Shown here: positions 6,000 to 14,163 of the stretch, piece by piece
How the letters are laid out: the number at the start of each line of letters is the position of its first letter
Position numbering within the stretch: position 1 is the first letter of the stretch
NCBI GenBank assembly: GCA_030430125.1
Contig: JAUIGA010000015.1
Location: forward strand, 1-19,283
DNA from: Chloroflexia bacterium
GTDB lineage: Bacteria; Chloroflexota; Chloroflexia; Thermomicrobiales; UBA6265
Reading direction: 5' to 3'
Length of the DNA stretch: 19,283 bases
The notes under the pieces: generated by a model
The model's input: the letters and a program-made list of their open reading frames with translations, nothing else
Told to the model about the DNA's origin: nothing
The model's database searches: none
Translations under genes and position numbers: made by a program

Positions 6000-7418
6000 T
6001 TGAGCTTACCTGACGCGCAGTACCACCGGCAGATCATCGGCGACATCTGGACCACCGACGAGCCGCTCCGCAACCTCGAGGAGCTGTGCGATGTCATCGG
6101 CTCGCGCTGGGCGGGCAGCGACAGCGAGCACCAGGCAGGCGAGTACCTCAAGGACAAACTGGAGAGCTACGGCCTGCAGAACGTGCGGCTCGAACCCGTG
6201 CCGTTCGGCGCGTGGACGAGGGGGCACGCCACCCTCGAGCTGACCGATCCGGTCGCGCAGGCGTTCTCGTGCATTGCCCTGCCGTACAGTCCGGCCGGCG
6301 AGGTCGAGGCCGAGCTGCTCGACGTCGGCAATGGCGAGCGCGAGGATATCGAGCGACTGGGCGACGCGGTGCGCGGCAAGGTCGTGATCGCCGCCGCCGA
6401 GACCAACACGGCCAACACCAAATCGACGAAACTGGCGCACCGGACCGACAAGCTGCGTTTCGCCGTCGATGCCGGCGCCACCGGGATGATCTTCGTCAAC
6501 CAGAATCCCGGCCTGCTGCACATCACGGGCGGCATCGCCGCGCCGGGCGGTGGCCCTGCCCCGATCGTGACCGTCGGCACCTCGTGGGAGCATGGGCAGA
6601 CGATCCTCCGGTTGGCGAAGCGCGCCGAGGGCCCGGTGCGGGTGAAGCTCTCCACCGGCGGGACGTTCGCGCCGGACAATGTCTCGTACAACGTGGTCGG
6701 GGAGATACCAGGATCGCGGCACCCGGAGGAGCTGGTGCTCGCGGGCGGGCACTACGACGGACATGACATCTCGCAGGCGGCGCTGGACGACGGCGCGGGG
6801 ACGATCGTCTCGCTCGAGGCGGCGCGGGTGCTGGCGGCGCTTCCTCCGGAGGCGATCGGGCGCACGATCCGCATCGTGTTGTTCTGCGGTGAGGAGGTCG
6901 GGTTGTTCGGGTCGTGGGCGTACACGGCCGATCATGCCGACGAGGTCGAGCGGACCCGCTTCATGCTCAATCTCGATGGCGCCGGGCGCGGCAAGGGTGG
7001 CTCGGAGGCGGTCAACATCTCCGGGCGACCTGAGCTGGTGCCGTGGTTCGAGGAGCTGGCCGAGCGAACGCACTACGCGCTGAGGATCACCGACATCCTC
7101 ACGCCGCACTCGGATCACTTCCCCTACGCGATCCGGGGCATCCCGACGGCGACGCTGAACAGCCCGGACGACTCCGCCACCCTGGTCGGGCGTGGCTGGG
7201 GCCACACCGAGGCCGACACGGTCGACAAGGCGACCCTGCGCGGGTTGCAGATGTCGGCGATGGCGACGGCGCGGGTGTTGCTGGAGATCGCCGGCGACGT
7301 GGAGTTCCCCGGCGAGATCAAGTCTCGAGAAGATCTGCAGGAGCAGTTGACGGAGCTTGAGCTGGATATCGCGCTCAAGCGCGGCAACCGCTGGGAGTTG
7401 GTGGGCGGCACCGCCTGA
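6000..7418 (+). CDS. M28-family zinc aminopeptidase with PA-type insert
   Basis: This 472-residue protein is predicted to remove N-terminal residues from peptides using two zinc ions. Metal and catalytic residues fit family M28: H251 in GHYDGHD, D263/D264 in DDGAG, E298 and E299 in FCGEEVG, D326 in LNLDG and H373 in HSDHFPY. A PA-like domain lies before the catalytic core (about residues 120-215, with VVIAAAE and GATGMIFVN). No signal peptide or membrane helix is visible, so it is probably cytosolic. The start is a TTG at 6000 with AAAGGGG about 7 bases upstream. The frame is open to another TTG at 5970, which has no clear binding site. It stands alone on its own promoter and could process peptides delivered by the importer upstream. 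Substrate preference is unknown. Confidence 0.88.
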   Translation: MSLPDAQYHRQIIGDIWTTDEPLRNLEELCDVIGSRWAGSDSEHQAGEYLKDKLESYGLQNVRLEPVPFGAWTRGHATLELTDPVAQAFSCIALPYSPAGEVEAELLDVGNGEREDIERLGDAVRGKVVIAAAETNTANTKSTKLAHRTDKLRFAVDAGATGMIFVNQNPGLLHITGGIAAPGGGPAPIVTVGTSWEHGQTILRLAKRAEGPVRVKLSTGGTFAPDNVSYNVVGEIPGSRHPEELVLAGGHYDGHDISQAALDDGAGTIVSLEAARVLAALPPEAIGRTIRIVLFCGEEVGLFGSWAYTADHADEVERTRFMLNLDGAGRGKGGSEAVNISGRPELVPWFEELAERTHYALRITDILTPHSDHFPYAIRGIPTATLNSPDDSATLVGRGWGHTEADTVDKATLRGLQMSAMATARVLLEIAGDVEFPGEIKSREDLQEQLTELELDIALKRGNRWELVGGTA

Positions 7419-7453
7419 CCGGCGTCACTCGGAAACATCATTTCACTCGAAGC

Positions 7454-7478
7454 GGGGCGGACCGTGATGGTCTGCCCC
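7454..7478. terminator. Hairpin between convergent genes, possible bidirectional terminator
   Basis: GGGGCGGACC (7454-7463) and GGTCTGCCCC (7469-7478) form a 10-base stem with one G-T wobble and a 5-base loop. It lies between the stops of the peptidase (7418) and the aminotransferase (7513), the expected place for a shared terminator. Neither side has a clear T-tract. Confidence 0.5.
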
Positions 7479-7512
7479 TGCGTCTCGTCGGGGTTGTTGG
7501 AAGCCGTGCTTG

Positions 7513-8850
7513 CTATGCCGTCACGGTGCGCAGCGCCGATTCCAGGATATCCAGCCCTTCGGTGACCTGATCGTGGGTGGCGACCAGCGGCACCAGCACG
7601 CGGATGACGTTGTCGAAGGTACCGGCCCGGATCAGGATCAGGCCGTTCCGGGTCGCTTCCTGGATCACCGCGCCGGTTTCAGTGTCGGCGGGTGCCTTTG
7701 TATCACGATCGCGGACCAGCTCCATCGCAACCATCGCCCCGAGTCCGCGGACATCGCCGATGATCGGCAACTCCTGCTGCCATGTATCGAATCGATCCTG
7801 GATGAGCTCCCCGATTTCGACCGCTCGCCCGATGATGCCTTCGGAGCGCATGACGTGGATCACGGCAAGCGCCGCGGCGCATGAAACGGGATTCCCGCCG
7901 AATGTCCCACCAAGCCCCCCGACGCACGGCGCGTCCATGAGCTCGGCTCGGCCTGTCACCGCGCCAAGCGGCATGCCGCCAGCGAGTGACTTTGCCGTGA
8001 CGACCAGGTCAGGCTCGATGCCGGCATGCTCCACGGCGAACCAGCGGCCCGTGCGGCCGAAACCGGTCTGGATTTCGTCGGCGATCAGGACAACGTCGTG
8101 CGCCTTCGCCAGCGCGGCGACACCCTGCATCCACGACTCGGGTGCAGGGATGAAACCACCCTCCCCCTGAACCGGCTCGAAGATGATGGCGGCGATCTCT
8201 CCGGAATGCCTGGCAAGCACCTCCTCCAGTGCGTCGAGACAGCCCTGAACCTCGTTCCCGGGAAACGCGGGTCGGTACAGATACGGTTGGGGTAGCCTGA
8301 CGATGTCCGCTTCCGGCAGCGGGCCAAACCCGTGCTTGTAGGGCCGGTCTTTGTAGGTCAGCGCCATAGTGAGGTTGGTCCGGCCATGGAACGCATTGGT
8401 GAACGAAACGATACGCGGGCGGCCCGTCGCGGCCCGGGCGACCTTGATCGCGTTCTCGACCGCTTCCGCGCCGCTGTTCACGAGAACAGTCTTCTTGGCG
8501 AAGTTGCCGGGCGTGAGGTGGGCGAGTTCCTCGGACAGGCGAATGTAGGGCTCGTACAGTGCCACGCCGAACATCGTGTGGGTCAGCTTGTGCGCCTGGG
8601 TGGCGATCGCCTCGATCACCGCGGGGTGGGCGTGCCCGATGTTGAGCGTGCCGATGCCACCGGCGAAGTCAAGGTAGCGTCGCCCGTCCACGTCCCAGAG
8701 CTCCGCGCCTCGTGCCCGGTCCGCGACGATGCGCGTACTGTGGCTCACCGCGTTCGAGACGTAGGCGTCTCGAAGCTCCAGGAGCTCCTGGGTGTGGCGC
8801 GTGTCGTGCTGAGCGGTCGATGCGCGGTCGGTTTTCGGTTCGGAGATCAT
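7513..8850 (-). CDS. Class III PLP-dependent aminotransferase (GabT-like)
   Basis: This 445-residue enzyme should move an amino group from an omega-amino acid or amine to a keto acid, using pyridoxal phosphate, in the cytosol. Family features are NSGAEAVENAIKVAR (from residue 125; phosphate contacts), the PLP-binding D258 in LIADEIQTGFGRTG, and the Schiff-base lysine K287 in VTAKSLAGG. Overall length and order match 4-aminobutyrate aminotransferases. ATG 8850 is chosen because GGAGG lies about 8 bases upstream; an in-frame TTG at 8865 falls in that binding site. It is the last gene of the minus-strand cluster, 83 bases after dppC, so co-transcription is likely. The context suggests it handles the amine made by the amidohydrolase. 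Substrate specificity within class III cannot be decided from sequence. Confidence 0.9.
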   Translation of the reverse strand: MISEPKTDRASTAQHDTRHTQELLELRDAYVSNAVSHSTRIVADRARGAELWDVDGRRYLDFAGGIGTLNIGHAHPAVIEAIATQAHKLTHTMFGVALYEPYIRLSEELAHLTPGNFAKKTVLVNSGAEAVENAIKVARAATGRPRIVSFTNAFHGRTNLTMALTYKDRPYKHGFGPLPEADIVRLPQPYLYRPAFPGNEVQGCLDALEEVLARHSGEIAAIIFEPVQGEGGFIPAPESWMQGVAALAKAHDVVLIADEIQTGFGRTGRWFAVEHAGIEPDLVVTAKSLAGGMPLGAVTGRAELMDAPCVGGLGGTFGGNPVSCAAALAVIHVMRSEGIIGRAVEIGELIQDRFDTWQQELPIIGDVRGLGAMVAMELVRDRDTKAPADTETGAVIQEATRNGLILIRAGTFDNVIRVLVPLVATHDQVTEGLDILESALRTVTA

Positions 8851-8933
8851 GACGAAGTCCTCCAAATCAGGGTGGTGACTCCAGGTGGAGAAACGCTAGC
8901 CTCTGCTGCCGGCATATCCCCACCCGGGATTGA

Positions 8934-9845
8934 TCACGTGTTTTTCATGCGTGGATCCAGCGCGTCCCGCAGGCCATCCCCCAGCAGGTTGAAGCCCATG
9001 ACGACGAGGAACAGCGCGAGTCCGGGAAAGGTCGTGATGTGTGGCGCATCCCGGATGTAGCCACGACCGGCATTGACCATCTGTCCCCACTCGGGGTCTG
9101 GCGGCTGAACCCCCAGTCCCAGAAACGACAGGATCGATGCGGTCAGGATGGCATCGCCGACCTGGAGGCTCGACAACACGATGATGGTGTTGACGCAGTT
9201 GGGGAACACGTGTTTCACCATGATGATCGATTCCCGGCAGCCGATGGTCCTGGCCGCGTCCACATAGTCGTGTGTCTTGGTGGAGAGCACGGTGGAGCGC
9301 ACCAGGCGCGCATAGGTTGGCACCGATCGGATACCGACAGCGATCATCACGTTGGTGAGACTCGGGCCGAGGATGGCGATCACCGCGATGGCCAGAAGAA
9401 TGCTGGGAAAGGCCAGGAGGATGTCCATGATTCGCATGATGACGGAGTCGAGCCGCCGGTAGTACCCGGCGAGGAGGCCGGCCGCGGTCCCGATGATCGC
9501 CCCGATACCGGTGGCGATCACGCCAACCATGAGGGAAACGCGGGAGCCTGCGATCATGCGAGAGAGGATATCCCGGCCGAATTCGTCGGTGCCGAGCCAG
9601 TGGGTGGACGATGGGCCCTGGAGCTGGTCTGGCAGGCTCTGTTCGAGCGGATCGAACGGCATGATCCACGGCGCCAGGATCGCCACGCCAAGGAAACAGG
9701 CGATGATCACCGCGCCAACGACGGCAAGCTGGTTCCGACTGAAGACACGCCAGAAGACGCGCACGCGACTCGGCGAGGCAGGCGTGCGGGATTCCACGCG
9801 CCCCGGGAGGTGTGTGCTGCGCACGGACGCGGAGTGCTCACTCAT
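8934..9845 (-). CDS. DppC/OppC-type ABC importer permease (second importer)
   Basis: This 303-residue channel subunit has a cytoplasmic N-terminus, a first helix at about residues 40-62 ending in APWIMPFDP, the motif GTDEFGRDILSR at about residues 84-95, and an EAA loop at about 192-223 (YVDAARTIG). It ends in GDGLRDALDP as in the family. ATG 9845 is chosen for the AAGGA about 7 bases upstream. It overlaps the stop of dppB by 8 bases, which implies coupled translation. The first importer's DppC has clearly different sequence, so the two are not recent copies. No ATPase gene is nearby. An aminotransferase gene follows. Confidence 0.93.
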   Translation of the reverse strand: MSEHSASVRSTHLPGRVESRTPASPSRVRVFWRVFSRNQLAVVGAVIIACFLGVAILAPWIMPFDPLEQSLPDQLQGPSSTHWLGTDEFGRDILSRMIAGSRVSLMVGVIATGIGAIIGTAAGLLAGYYRRLDSVIMRIMDILLAFPSILLAIAVIAILGPSLTNVMIAVGIRSVPTYARLVRSTVLSTKTHDYVDAARTIGCRESIIMVKHVFPNCVNTIIVLSSLQVGDAILTASILSFLGLGVQPPDPEWGQMVNAGRGYIRDAPHITTFPGLALFLVVMGFNLLGDGLRDALDPRMKNT

Positions 9846-10779
9846 AGCGAATCCTTGGATCGAGCATCGCATACATGATGTCGACCACGAAGTTGATCAG
9901 GGTGAAGATCACCGCCAGCATCAGGACCGCCCCCTGGATAACCGGGTAGTCGCGCTGGTTGATCGCGGTCACGACCAGCCGTCCCACGCCATTCAGTGAG
10001 AAGATAGTTTCTGTCACCACCGCGCCACCCAGAAGCGAGCCGTAGAGAAGTCCGATGAAGGTGATCACTGGCAGCAGCGCGTTGCGAAGCGCGTGCCGGA
10101 AGATCACCCGCGACTCGGCCAGACCCTTGGCTCGGGCGACCCCAACGTATTCCCGGCTCAGCACTTCGAGCATCGACGACCGTGTCAGGCGCATCACCAG
10201 CGCGATCGGCCCCAATGCGAGGGTGATGCCCGGGAGAATGAACGACTTGAACCCGGACACCGTCCAGATCGGTCCGTCATTCCCCGCGGTGGGGAGCCAG
10301 CTCAGGCGTACGGCGAACAGGAGCGTGGCCATGATCGCAATCCAGAAGATCGGCATGGACGCGCCGAAGAGCGCCGCGACCGTGGCGAGCCGGTCAAGCG
10401 CGGTGTCCCGCTTCGCCGCCGACACTACCCCGAGCGGGACACCGACGAGTACGGCGATCGTCACCGCGAAGGTGGTGAGCTGAAACGTCAGCGGGAACCG
10501 GGCTCCTAGCTCCTCGATGACGGGCTGGCGCGTGCGCAACGATTGACCGAGGTCGCCGGTGAGCGCATCACCCATGAAGCGCAGGTACTGGTCCAGGACG
10601 GGCCGATCCAACCCAAGGTCGTGCCGCACCTCATCTACCCGCTCCTGCGGCGCGTCCGGCCCGACAATCTGCCGGACCGGATCGCCAGGGGTGAGCCGGG
10701 TGATCAGGAAGACGAGGATGGACACCCCGATCAGGGTCAGGACCATCAGCGCTACGCGCCTGGCGATGAAGCCGGTCAT
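9838..10779 (-). CDS. DppB/OppB-type ABC importer permease (second importer)
   Basis: This 313-residue inner-membrane protein has the family start (FIARRVALMVLTLIGVSILV), LGLDRPVLDQY near residues 55-65, GDLGQSLRT near 75-83, and an EAA loop at about 208-235 (YVGVARAKG). It ends in AMLDPRIRYE. It forms the channel with the DppC-like protein encoded after it. Its ATG overlaps the amidohydrolase stop (ATGA), and its own stop overlaps the next start, so the three genes form one coupled translation unit. Having an enzyme gene locked into the importer operon in this way argues that the imported solute is that enzyme's substrate. Confidence 0.93.
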   Translation of the reverse strand: MTGFIARRVALMVLTLIGVSILVFLITRLTPGDPVRQIVGPDAPQERVDEVRHDLGLDRPVLDQYLRFMGDALTGDLGQSLRTRQPVIEELGARFPLTFQLTTFAVTIAVLVGVPLGVVSAAKRDTALDRLATVAALFGASMPIFWIAIMATLLFAVRLSWLPTAGNDGPIWTVSGFKSFILPGITLALGPIALVMRLTRSSMLEVLSREYVGVARAKGLAESRVIFRHALRNALLPVITFIGLLYGSLLGGAVVTETIFSLNGVGRLVVTAINQRDYPVIQGAVLMLAVIFTLINFVVDIMYAMLDPRIRYE

Positions 10780-12257
10780 GCTGTAGCGGACTCCGCTGGT
10801 GTTTCGGCAAGCGTGACGTCACTGGCGAAATCCGGGAAGGTCGGCGGGGCCAGCTCGTCGGGTGTCCGTGGCGGAACAGCCCAGTCGCCAGGTCCGATGT
10901 TTGCCCACATGCGCTCGCCGGCCGCCTGGAGAGCCGCGCACACTGTCGGTTCGTCGACGTTGGCAACGTTTCCGTTCTGCATGACCCACTCGCCATCGAT
11001 CATCACGTCGGCGAGGTCCTCGCTGGTGGCGCTGTAGACGAGGTTCTTGATCGGATCTCGCAGCGGCACCATGAACAGCGAATCCATCTTCCAGAACAGG
11101 AGATCGGCTTTGGCACCGGCCGAGATCCGCCCGAGATCTTCCCGGTGCAGCATCCGGGCAGCGTTCAAGGTCGCGGCATTGAATACATCGCGAGCCGTCG
11201 ATTTCTCCGTGTTGCGGCTTATGACCTTGCCGAGCACCGCCGTCCAGCGCAGTGCCTCGATCATCGATTGTGGTGCGGTGTCGGTGCCGAGGCACATATT
11301 GACGCCGGCATCGATGTATCCCGGGAAGGACTCCATGGCGATGCCCCGCCGCGCGAACACCCAGACGTTGTGGGCGACAGAGGCGTTGTGGTTCGCAAGG
11401 ATGGAGAGATCGTCACCGTGGAATTGGACCCAGCTGTTGCCCGCCGTGAGGATGACGTGCCCGAGAATGCACCAATCGTTCAGGAAGTCGATCGACTCCA
11501 GCCATTCGACCGGCGTCATCCCGTAGCGATTGACGATCTCATCGAACTCGAATACCGATTGGCTCACGTGCAGCGCCAGGGGTACCTGCAATGCATCCGA
11601 TTGGCGACGGCTTTCCCGGAGCATCCTTTCGGTCGACGTGTCGATCTGCGCCGGAGAGAGGAACCCGCGGATGCGGTCATTGGCCCGGCCGCTGACACGC
11701 TCGATGAACTGTACCGATGCGTCGAGGCCCGGCAATCCTTCGTCGTCGTTCCATTCGTAGGACATCCGCTTGCCATCGTAGGTGATCCACCGCCCGGAGC
11801 GATGCCCATTGGCGATGTAGGCGCGGAGGCCTGCGTGTTCGACGGCATCCGCGGTGTAGTCACCGTGTCCGCCAATCTCCATGATAGTCGTGGTACCTGT
11901 GCGGATCAGCTCGGCCATTGAATAGTCGATCGATGCCCGGCGTGCTTCCTCGTCGATCGCTGCGCCGCGAATAGGCAGCATCTCCGCCAGCCCTGACATG
12001 GAGAACTGCCGCCGGCCGCGATCCTCGAGCAGGGACTTGTCAAGCGGCGATTCGGAGAGGTGCGCGTGGGTGTTGATGAATCCCGGTGTGATCAGGCGAT
12101 CGCGAGCATCAATCACCTCGTCGACCGGACCGTCAAACGACGGTCCGACATGGATGACTTCGTTCCCATCAACGACGACACAGCCGTCGCGAAGGATGCG
12201 ATGCTCACCATCCTGACAGGCGACGATGATGCCGGCGTCGATTCTCGTTCGAGGCAT
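10776..12257 (-). CDS. Amidohydrolase-superfamily enzyme, cytosine deaminase/chlorohydrolase-like branch
   Basis: This 493-residue enzyme should hydrolyse or deaminate a nitrogen compound in the cytosol with one metal ion. The small beta-sandwich at the start (GCVVVDGNEVIHVG) leads to PGFINTHAHL (metal ligands H64 and H66), H230, H267 in ILGHVIL, H296-N297 in SVAHNVWV and D326 in CLGTDTAP. The C-terminal GAKADLLFW is typical of the branch. One oddity is that the usual HxxE catalytic pattern reads H230-V-S-Q233, so the glutamate is a glutamine. ATG 12257 has GGGAG 6 bases upstream. It lies between the binding-protein and permease genes and overlaps dppB by four bases. The true substrate could be a purine, pyrimidine, triazine, lactam or other amide. 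Confidence 0.85.
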   Translation of the reverse strand: MPRTRIDAGIIVACQDGEHRILRDGCVVVDGNEVIHVGPSFDGPVDEVIDARDRLITPGFINTHAHLSESPLDKSLLEDRGRRQFSMSGLAEMLPIRGAAIDEEARRASIDYSMAELIRTGTTTIMEIGGHGDYTADAVEHAGLRAYIANGHRSGRWITYDGKRMSYEWNDDEGLPGLDASVQFIERVSGRANDRIRGFLSPAQIDTSTERMLRESRRQSDALQVPLALHVSQSVFEFDEIVNRYGMTPVEWLESIDFLNDWCILGHVILTAGNSWVQFHGDDLSILANHNASVAHNVWVFARRGIAMESFPGYIDAGVNMCLGTDTAPQSMIEALRWTAVLGKVISRNTEKSTARDVFNAATLNAARMLHREDLGRISAGAKADLLFWKMDSLFMVPLRDPIKNLVYSATSEDLADVMIDGEWVMQNGNVANVDEPTVCAALQAAGERMWANIGPGDWAVPPRTPDELAPPTFPDFASDVTLAETPAESATA

Positions 12258-12296
12258 GAATACTCCCCATGGTTTGCGCGTGGTCGTCGAATGATC

Positions 12297-12336
12297 GCCG
12301 TGAGACTCCCCGGCGGACGCCAGGGAGTCTCACGGC
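12297..12336 (-). terminator. Strong intercistronic hairpin after the binding-protein gene
   Basis: GCCGTGAGACTCCC (12297-12310) and its perfect complement (12323-12336) form a 14-base stem. The 12-base interior holds another short stem (GGCG-ga-CGCC, 12312-12321), so nearly the whole 40 bases can pair. It begins 17 bases after the binding-protein stop on the minus strand and ends 40 bases before the amidohydrolase start. No T-tract follows. It is therefore more likely a partial terminator or a 3' mRNA stabiliser, letting the binding protein be made in excess over the rest of the operon. Confidence 0.65.
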
Positions 12337-12352
12337 TCGGCGGCGTGGGGAC

Positions 12353-13984
12353 CTAGTCGACCCAGGTGTCGGTCAACTTGTACGCGCCGTGAATGTTGTG
12401 GTAGCGCGCGTCGTGGATGCGCTCCTGCTGGGCGAATATCCACCGCACGTGCTGGATGGGCACCACGACGGCCTGGTCGAGCAGGTGGGTTTCGAGTTGG
12501 CCAAACAGGGCGTTGCGTTCCTCCTCATCAATGCTCGTCTGGCTCTGCGCGAACAATTCATCGAACTCCGCGTTGCTGTAAAAGACGGTGTTGGGACTCG
12601 GAATCGAGTCGGTGATGAAGAAGTACATGTGGTCGGCGGTGGTGTAGATCATCGGAATGAACCGGGCATCGTGCTCGCCGGCCATGGTGGCGTCGCTGAA
12701 CGCCGCCGGATCCAGGCGAGAGATTTGCATGTCGATCCCGACATCCTTCAGGTGATCCTGCACGACCTGGAGAATCTGCTCGCCCTCCTCCGTCGAGACA
12801 TAGGTGGTGAAGGTGAGCGACTGTCCATCCTTTTCCCGGATGTCGTCGCCCACCCATCCAGACTCCTCAAGGAGCTGACGGGCCAGATCCGCGTCGTACG
12901 CCACGTACTGCTGCGATTCCTCCCGCGGCAGGGCGCCGGGCACATCCGGATGGAGATACCCCTCGGCGGGATCCGCCTGCCCGAACATGACAAACTGGGT
13001 GATCTCGTCGCGCCGGATGGCGTGGGTGACCGCGCGCCGCACGTTGATATCCTGGAAGAGCGGCTTCTCCATGTTGAACCCGATGTGATTCGAGGAGACG
13101 CGCGGGAACGACTCGACGGTGAGCCCGCCGAATCCCGACAGCAGTTCGACGTCTCGCGGCGCTACATGGAGGTTGAGATCGGCCTCGCTGGTTTCCATCA
13201 TGTTGGTGCGCGAGGTCGCCTCGGGGACGATCCGGATGACCAGGGTGTCCGGATAGACGGGGCCGTTGTTCTCGTAGACGGGATTACCCAGGGCGTAGTT
13301 GGGGTTCCGTACCAGGGTCATGTGGTCGTCCTGGACCCACTCCTCGAGTATGTAGGGTCCTGTCCCGTCCACGACGGTGATGCCGTACTCGTCGCCAGCC
13401 TCGGCAACCTTGTTCATGTTGGGGATCGACGCGTAGGCCCACTCGGTCTGGCTGATATTGTTGAGGAAGACGAGCGTCGGACTGCTGAGGGTGAACACGA
13501 CGGTATAGTCGTCGGGTGCCTCCACGGATTCGAGCAGTGCCAGCTTGGTGCTGGTCGGCCGGTCGAGCCACCGCTCGACATGATCGACGACATGCGCGCT
13601 GGTGAACGGCTCGCCGGAATGGAATTGCACATCCTGACGCAGGTTGAACGTCCAGGTGAGCCCATCCTCGGAGGATTCCCAGCTCTCGGCGAGCGCCGGC
13701 TGCACCTCTCCGTTGAAGTCCTTGATGACCAGCGCGTCGTAGAGGAAGAAGTTCGCGGCGATGTCCGCGAGACCGCTGTTGATGCCGGGCGTGAGATTGA
13801 GGGCGTCGTCCTGACGGATCAGCGTCAGGGTACCTCCTGTCACCGGATCGCCATCCTGGGCGGCGACAGACTTGACACCCCCCAGCGCGGCGGGCATGGT
13901 GGCCGCCAGCAACCCGATCTTGCCGCCGGTCGCTAGAAGCTCTCGTCGATCTACACGCCGCTCAACCTGCTCGATCGCAACCAT
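12353..13984 (-). CDS. Tat-exported family 5 solute-binding protein (second importer)
   Basis: This 543-residue protein should bind the solute of the second importer outside the membrane. It opens with a twin-arginine signal: D12-R13-R14-E-L-L, a hydrophobic stretch to about residue 38, and likely cleavage near AAQ (41-43). The SBP_bac_5 fold follows, with LAESWESSEDGLTWTFNLRQ near residues 98-117 and FHSGEPFTSAHVVDHVERW after it. There is no lipobox, and unlike the first binding protein there is no Thr/Pro/Ser linker. The ATG at 13984 is chosen because the Tat signal then begins at the N-terminus; AAAGG lies about 7 bases upstream. An in-frame start at 14071 would add a Pro/Arg-rich stretch unlike a signal. 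It is the first gene of the catabolic operon. Confidence 0.92.
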   Translation of the reverse strand: MVAIEQVERRVDRRELLATGGKIGLLAATMPAALGGVKSVAAQDGDPVTGGTLTLIRQDDALNLTPGINSGLADIAANFFLYDALVIKDFNGEVQPALAESWESSEDGLTWTFNLRQDVQFHSGEPFTSAHVVDHVERWLDRPTSTKLALLESVEAPDDYTVVFTLSSPTLVFLNNISQTEWAYASIPNMNKVAEAGDEYGITVVDGTGPYILEEWVQDDHMTLVRNPNYALGNPVYENNGPVYPDTLVIRIVPEATSRTNMMETSEADLNLHVAPRDVELLSGFGGLTVESFPRVSSNHIGFNMEKPLFQDINVRRAVTHAIRRDEITQFVMFGQADPAEGYLHPDVPGALPREESQQYVAYDADLARQLLEESGWVGDDIREKDGQSLTFTTYVSTEEGEQILQVVQDHLKDVGIDMQISRLDPAAFSDATMAGEHDARFIPMIYTTADHMYFFITDSIPSPNTVFYSNAEFDELFAQSQTSIDEEERNALFGQLETHLLDQAVVVPIQHVRWIFAQQERIHDARYHNIHGAYKLTDTWVD

Positions 13985-14045
13985 CTTCTCGCCTTTCCCC
14001 GGAGACCGGTGACCCGCTGACTTCGGGCTCACGGTACACCCCGGA

Positions 14046-14074
14046 TTGACACGACGTTCAGGTACTCGCATTCT
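14046..14074 (+). promoter_or_regulatory. Weak candidate promoter for the PucR-like gene
   Basis: A perfect TTGACA (14046-14051) lies 17 bases before CATTCT (14069-14074), a poor -10 box. An alternative is TTGTCC (14098-14103), 17 bases, TATCGG (14121-14126), whose -35 lies inside the palindrome. Either would drive the regulator gene at 14164. Confidence 0.25.
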
Positions 14075-14075
14075 A
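14070..14075 (-). promoter_or_regulatory. Candidate -10 box of the second importer operon
   Basis: Read on the minus strand this is TAGAAT, 5 of 6 to the TATAAT consensus, about 85 bases before the binding-protein start. No fitting -35 box is present at 16-18 bases, as expected for an activator-dependent promoter. The palindrome at 14096-14117 would be centred about 43 bases upstream of the predicted start of transcription. Confidence 0.35.
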
Positions 14076-14095
14076 CGGAGCGTCGATGGGGCGAG

Positions 14096-14117
14096 GATTG
14101 TCCAATGCAGGACAATC
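14096..14117. promoter_or_regulatory. Perfect 8+8 palindrome in the divergent gap, likely regulator operator
   Basis: GATTGTCC (14096-14103) and GGACAATC (14110-14117) are exact complements around a 6-base centre (aatgca). It lies between the divergent PucR-like gene (start 14164) and the binding-protein gene (start 13984), the usual place for a regulator's binding site. PucR-family proteins bind DNA as multimers with a C-terminal helix-turn-helix, so a dyad is expected. No second full copy was seen in the window. Confidence 0.6.
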
Positions 14118-14163
14118 GCTTATCGGAAACTTGTCCCACCGGGATAGATGTCGGGTGGTGAGC

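Noticed and set aside
6006..7205. 399-residue open frame on the minus strand
   Set aside because: It mirrors the M28 peptidase, whose zinc ligands are all in the plus-strand frame. The mirror frame is dominated by Arg, Asp, Val and Gly.
8911..8933. Hairpin ATCCC/GGGAT after the second dppC as a terminator
   Set aside because: The stem has only 5 bases and no T-tract, and the following aminotransferase gene fits the operon.
936..9845. The two importer clusters as a recent duplication
   Set aside because: Binding proteins differ in length, linker and sequence, and the permeases share only family motifs. They look like independent members of the same family.
12269..13936. 555-residue open frame on the plus strand
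   Set aside because: It is antisense to the Tat-exported binding protein, which has a clear signal peptide and family motifs. The shadow translation has no recognisable fold.
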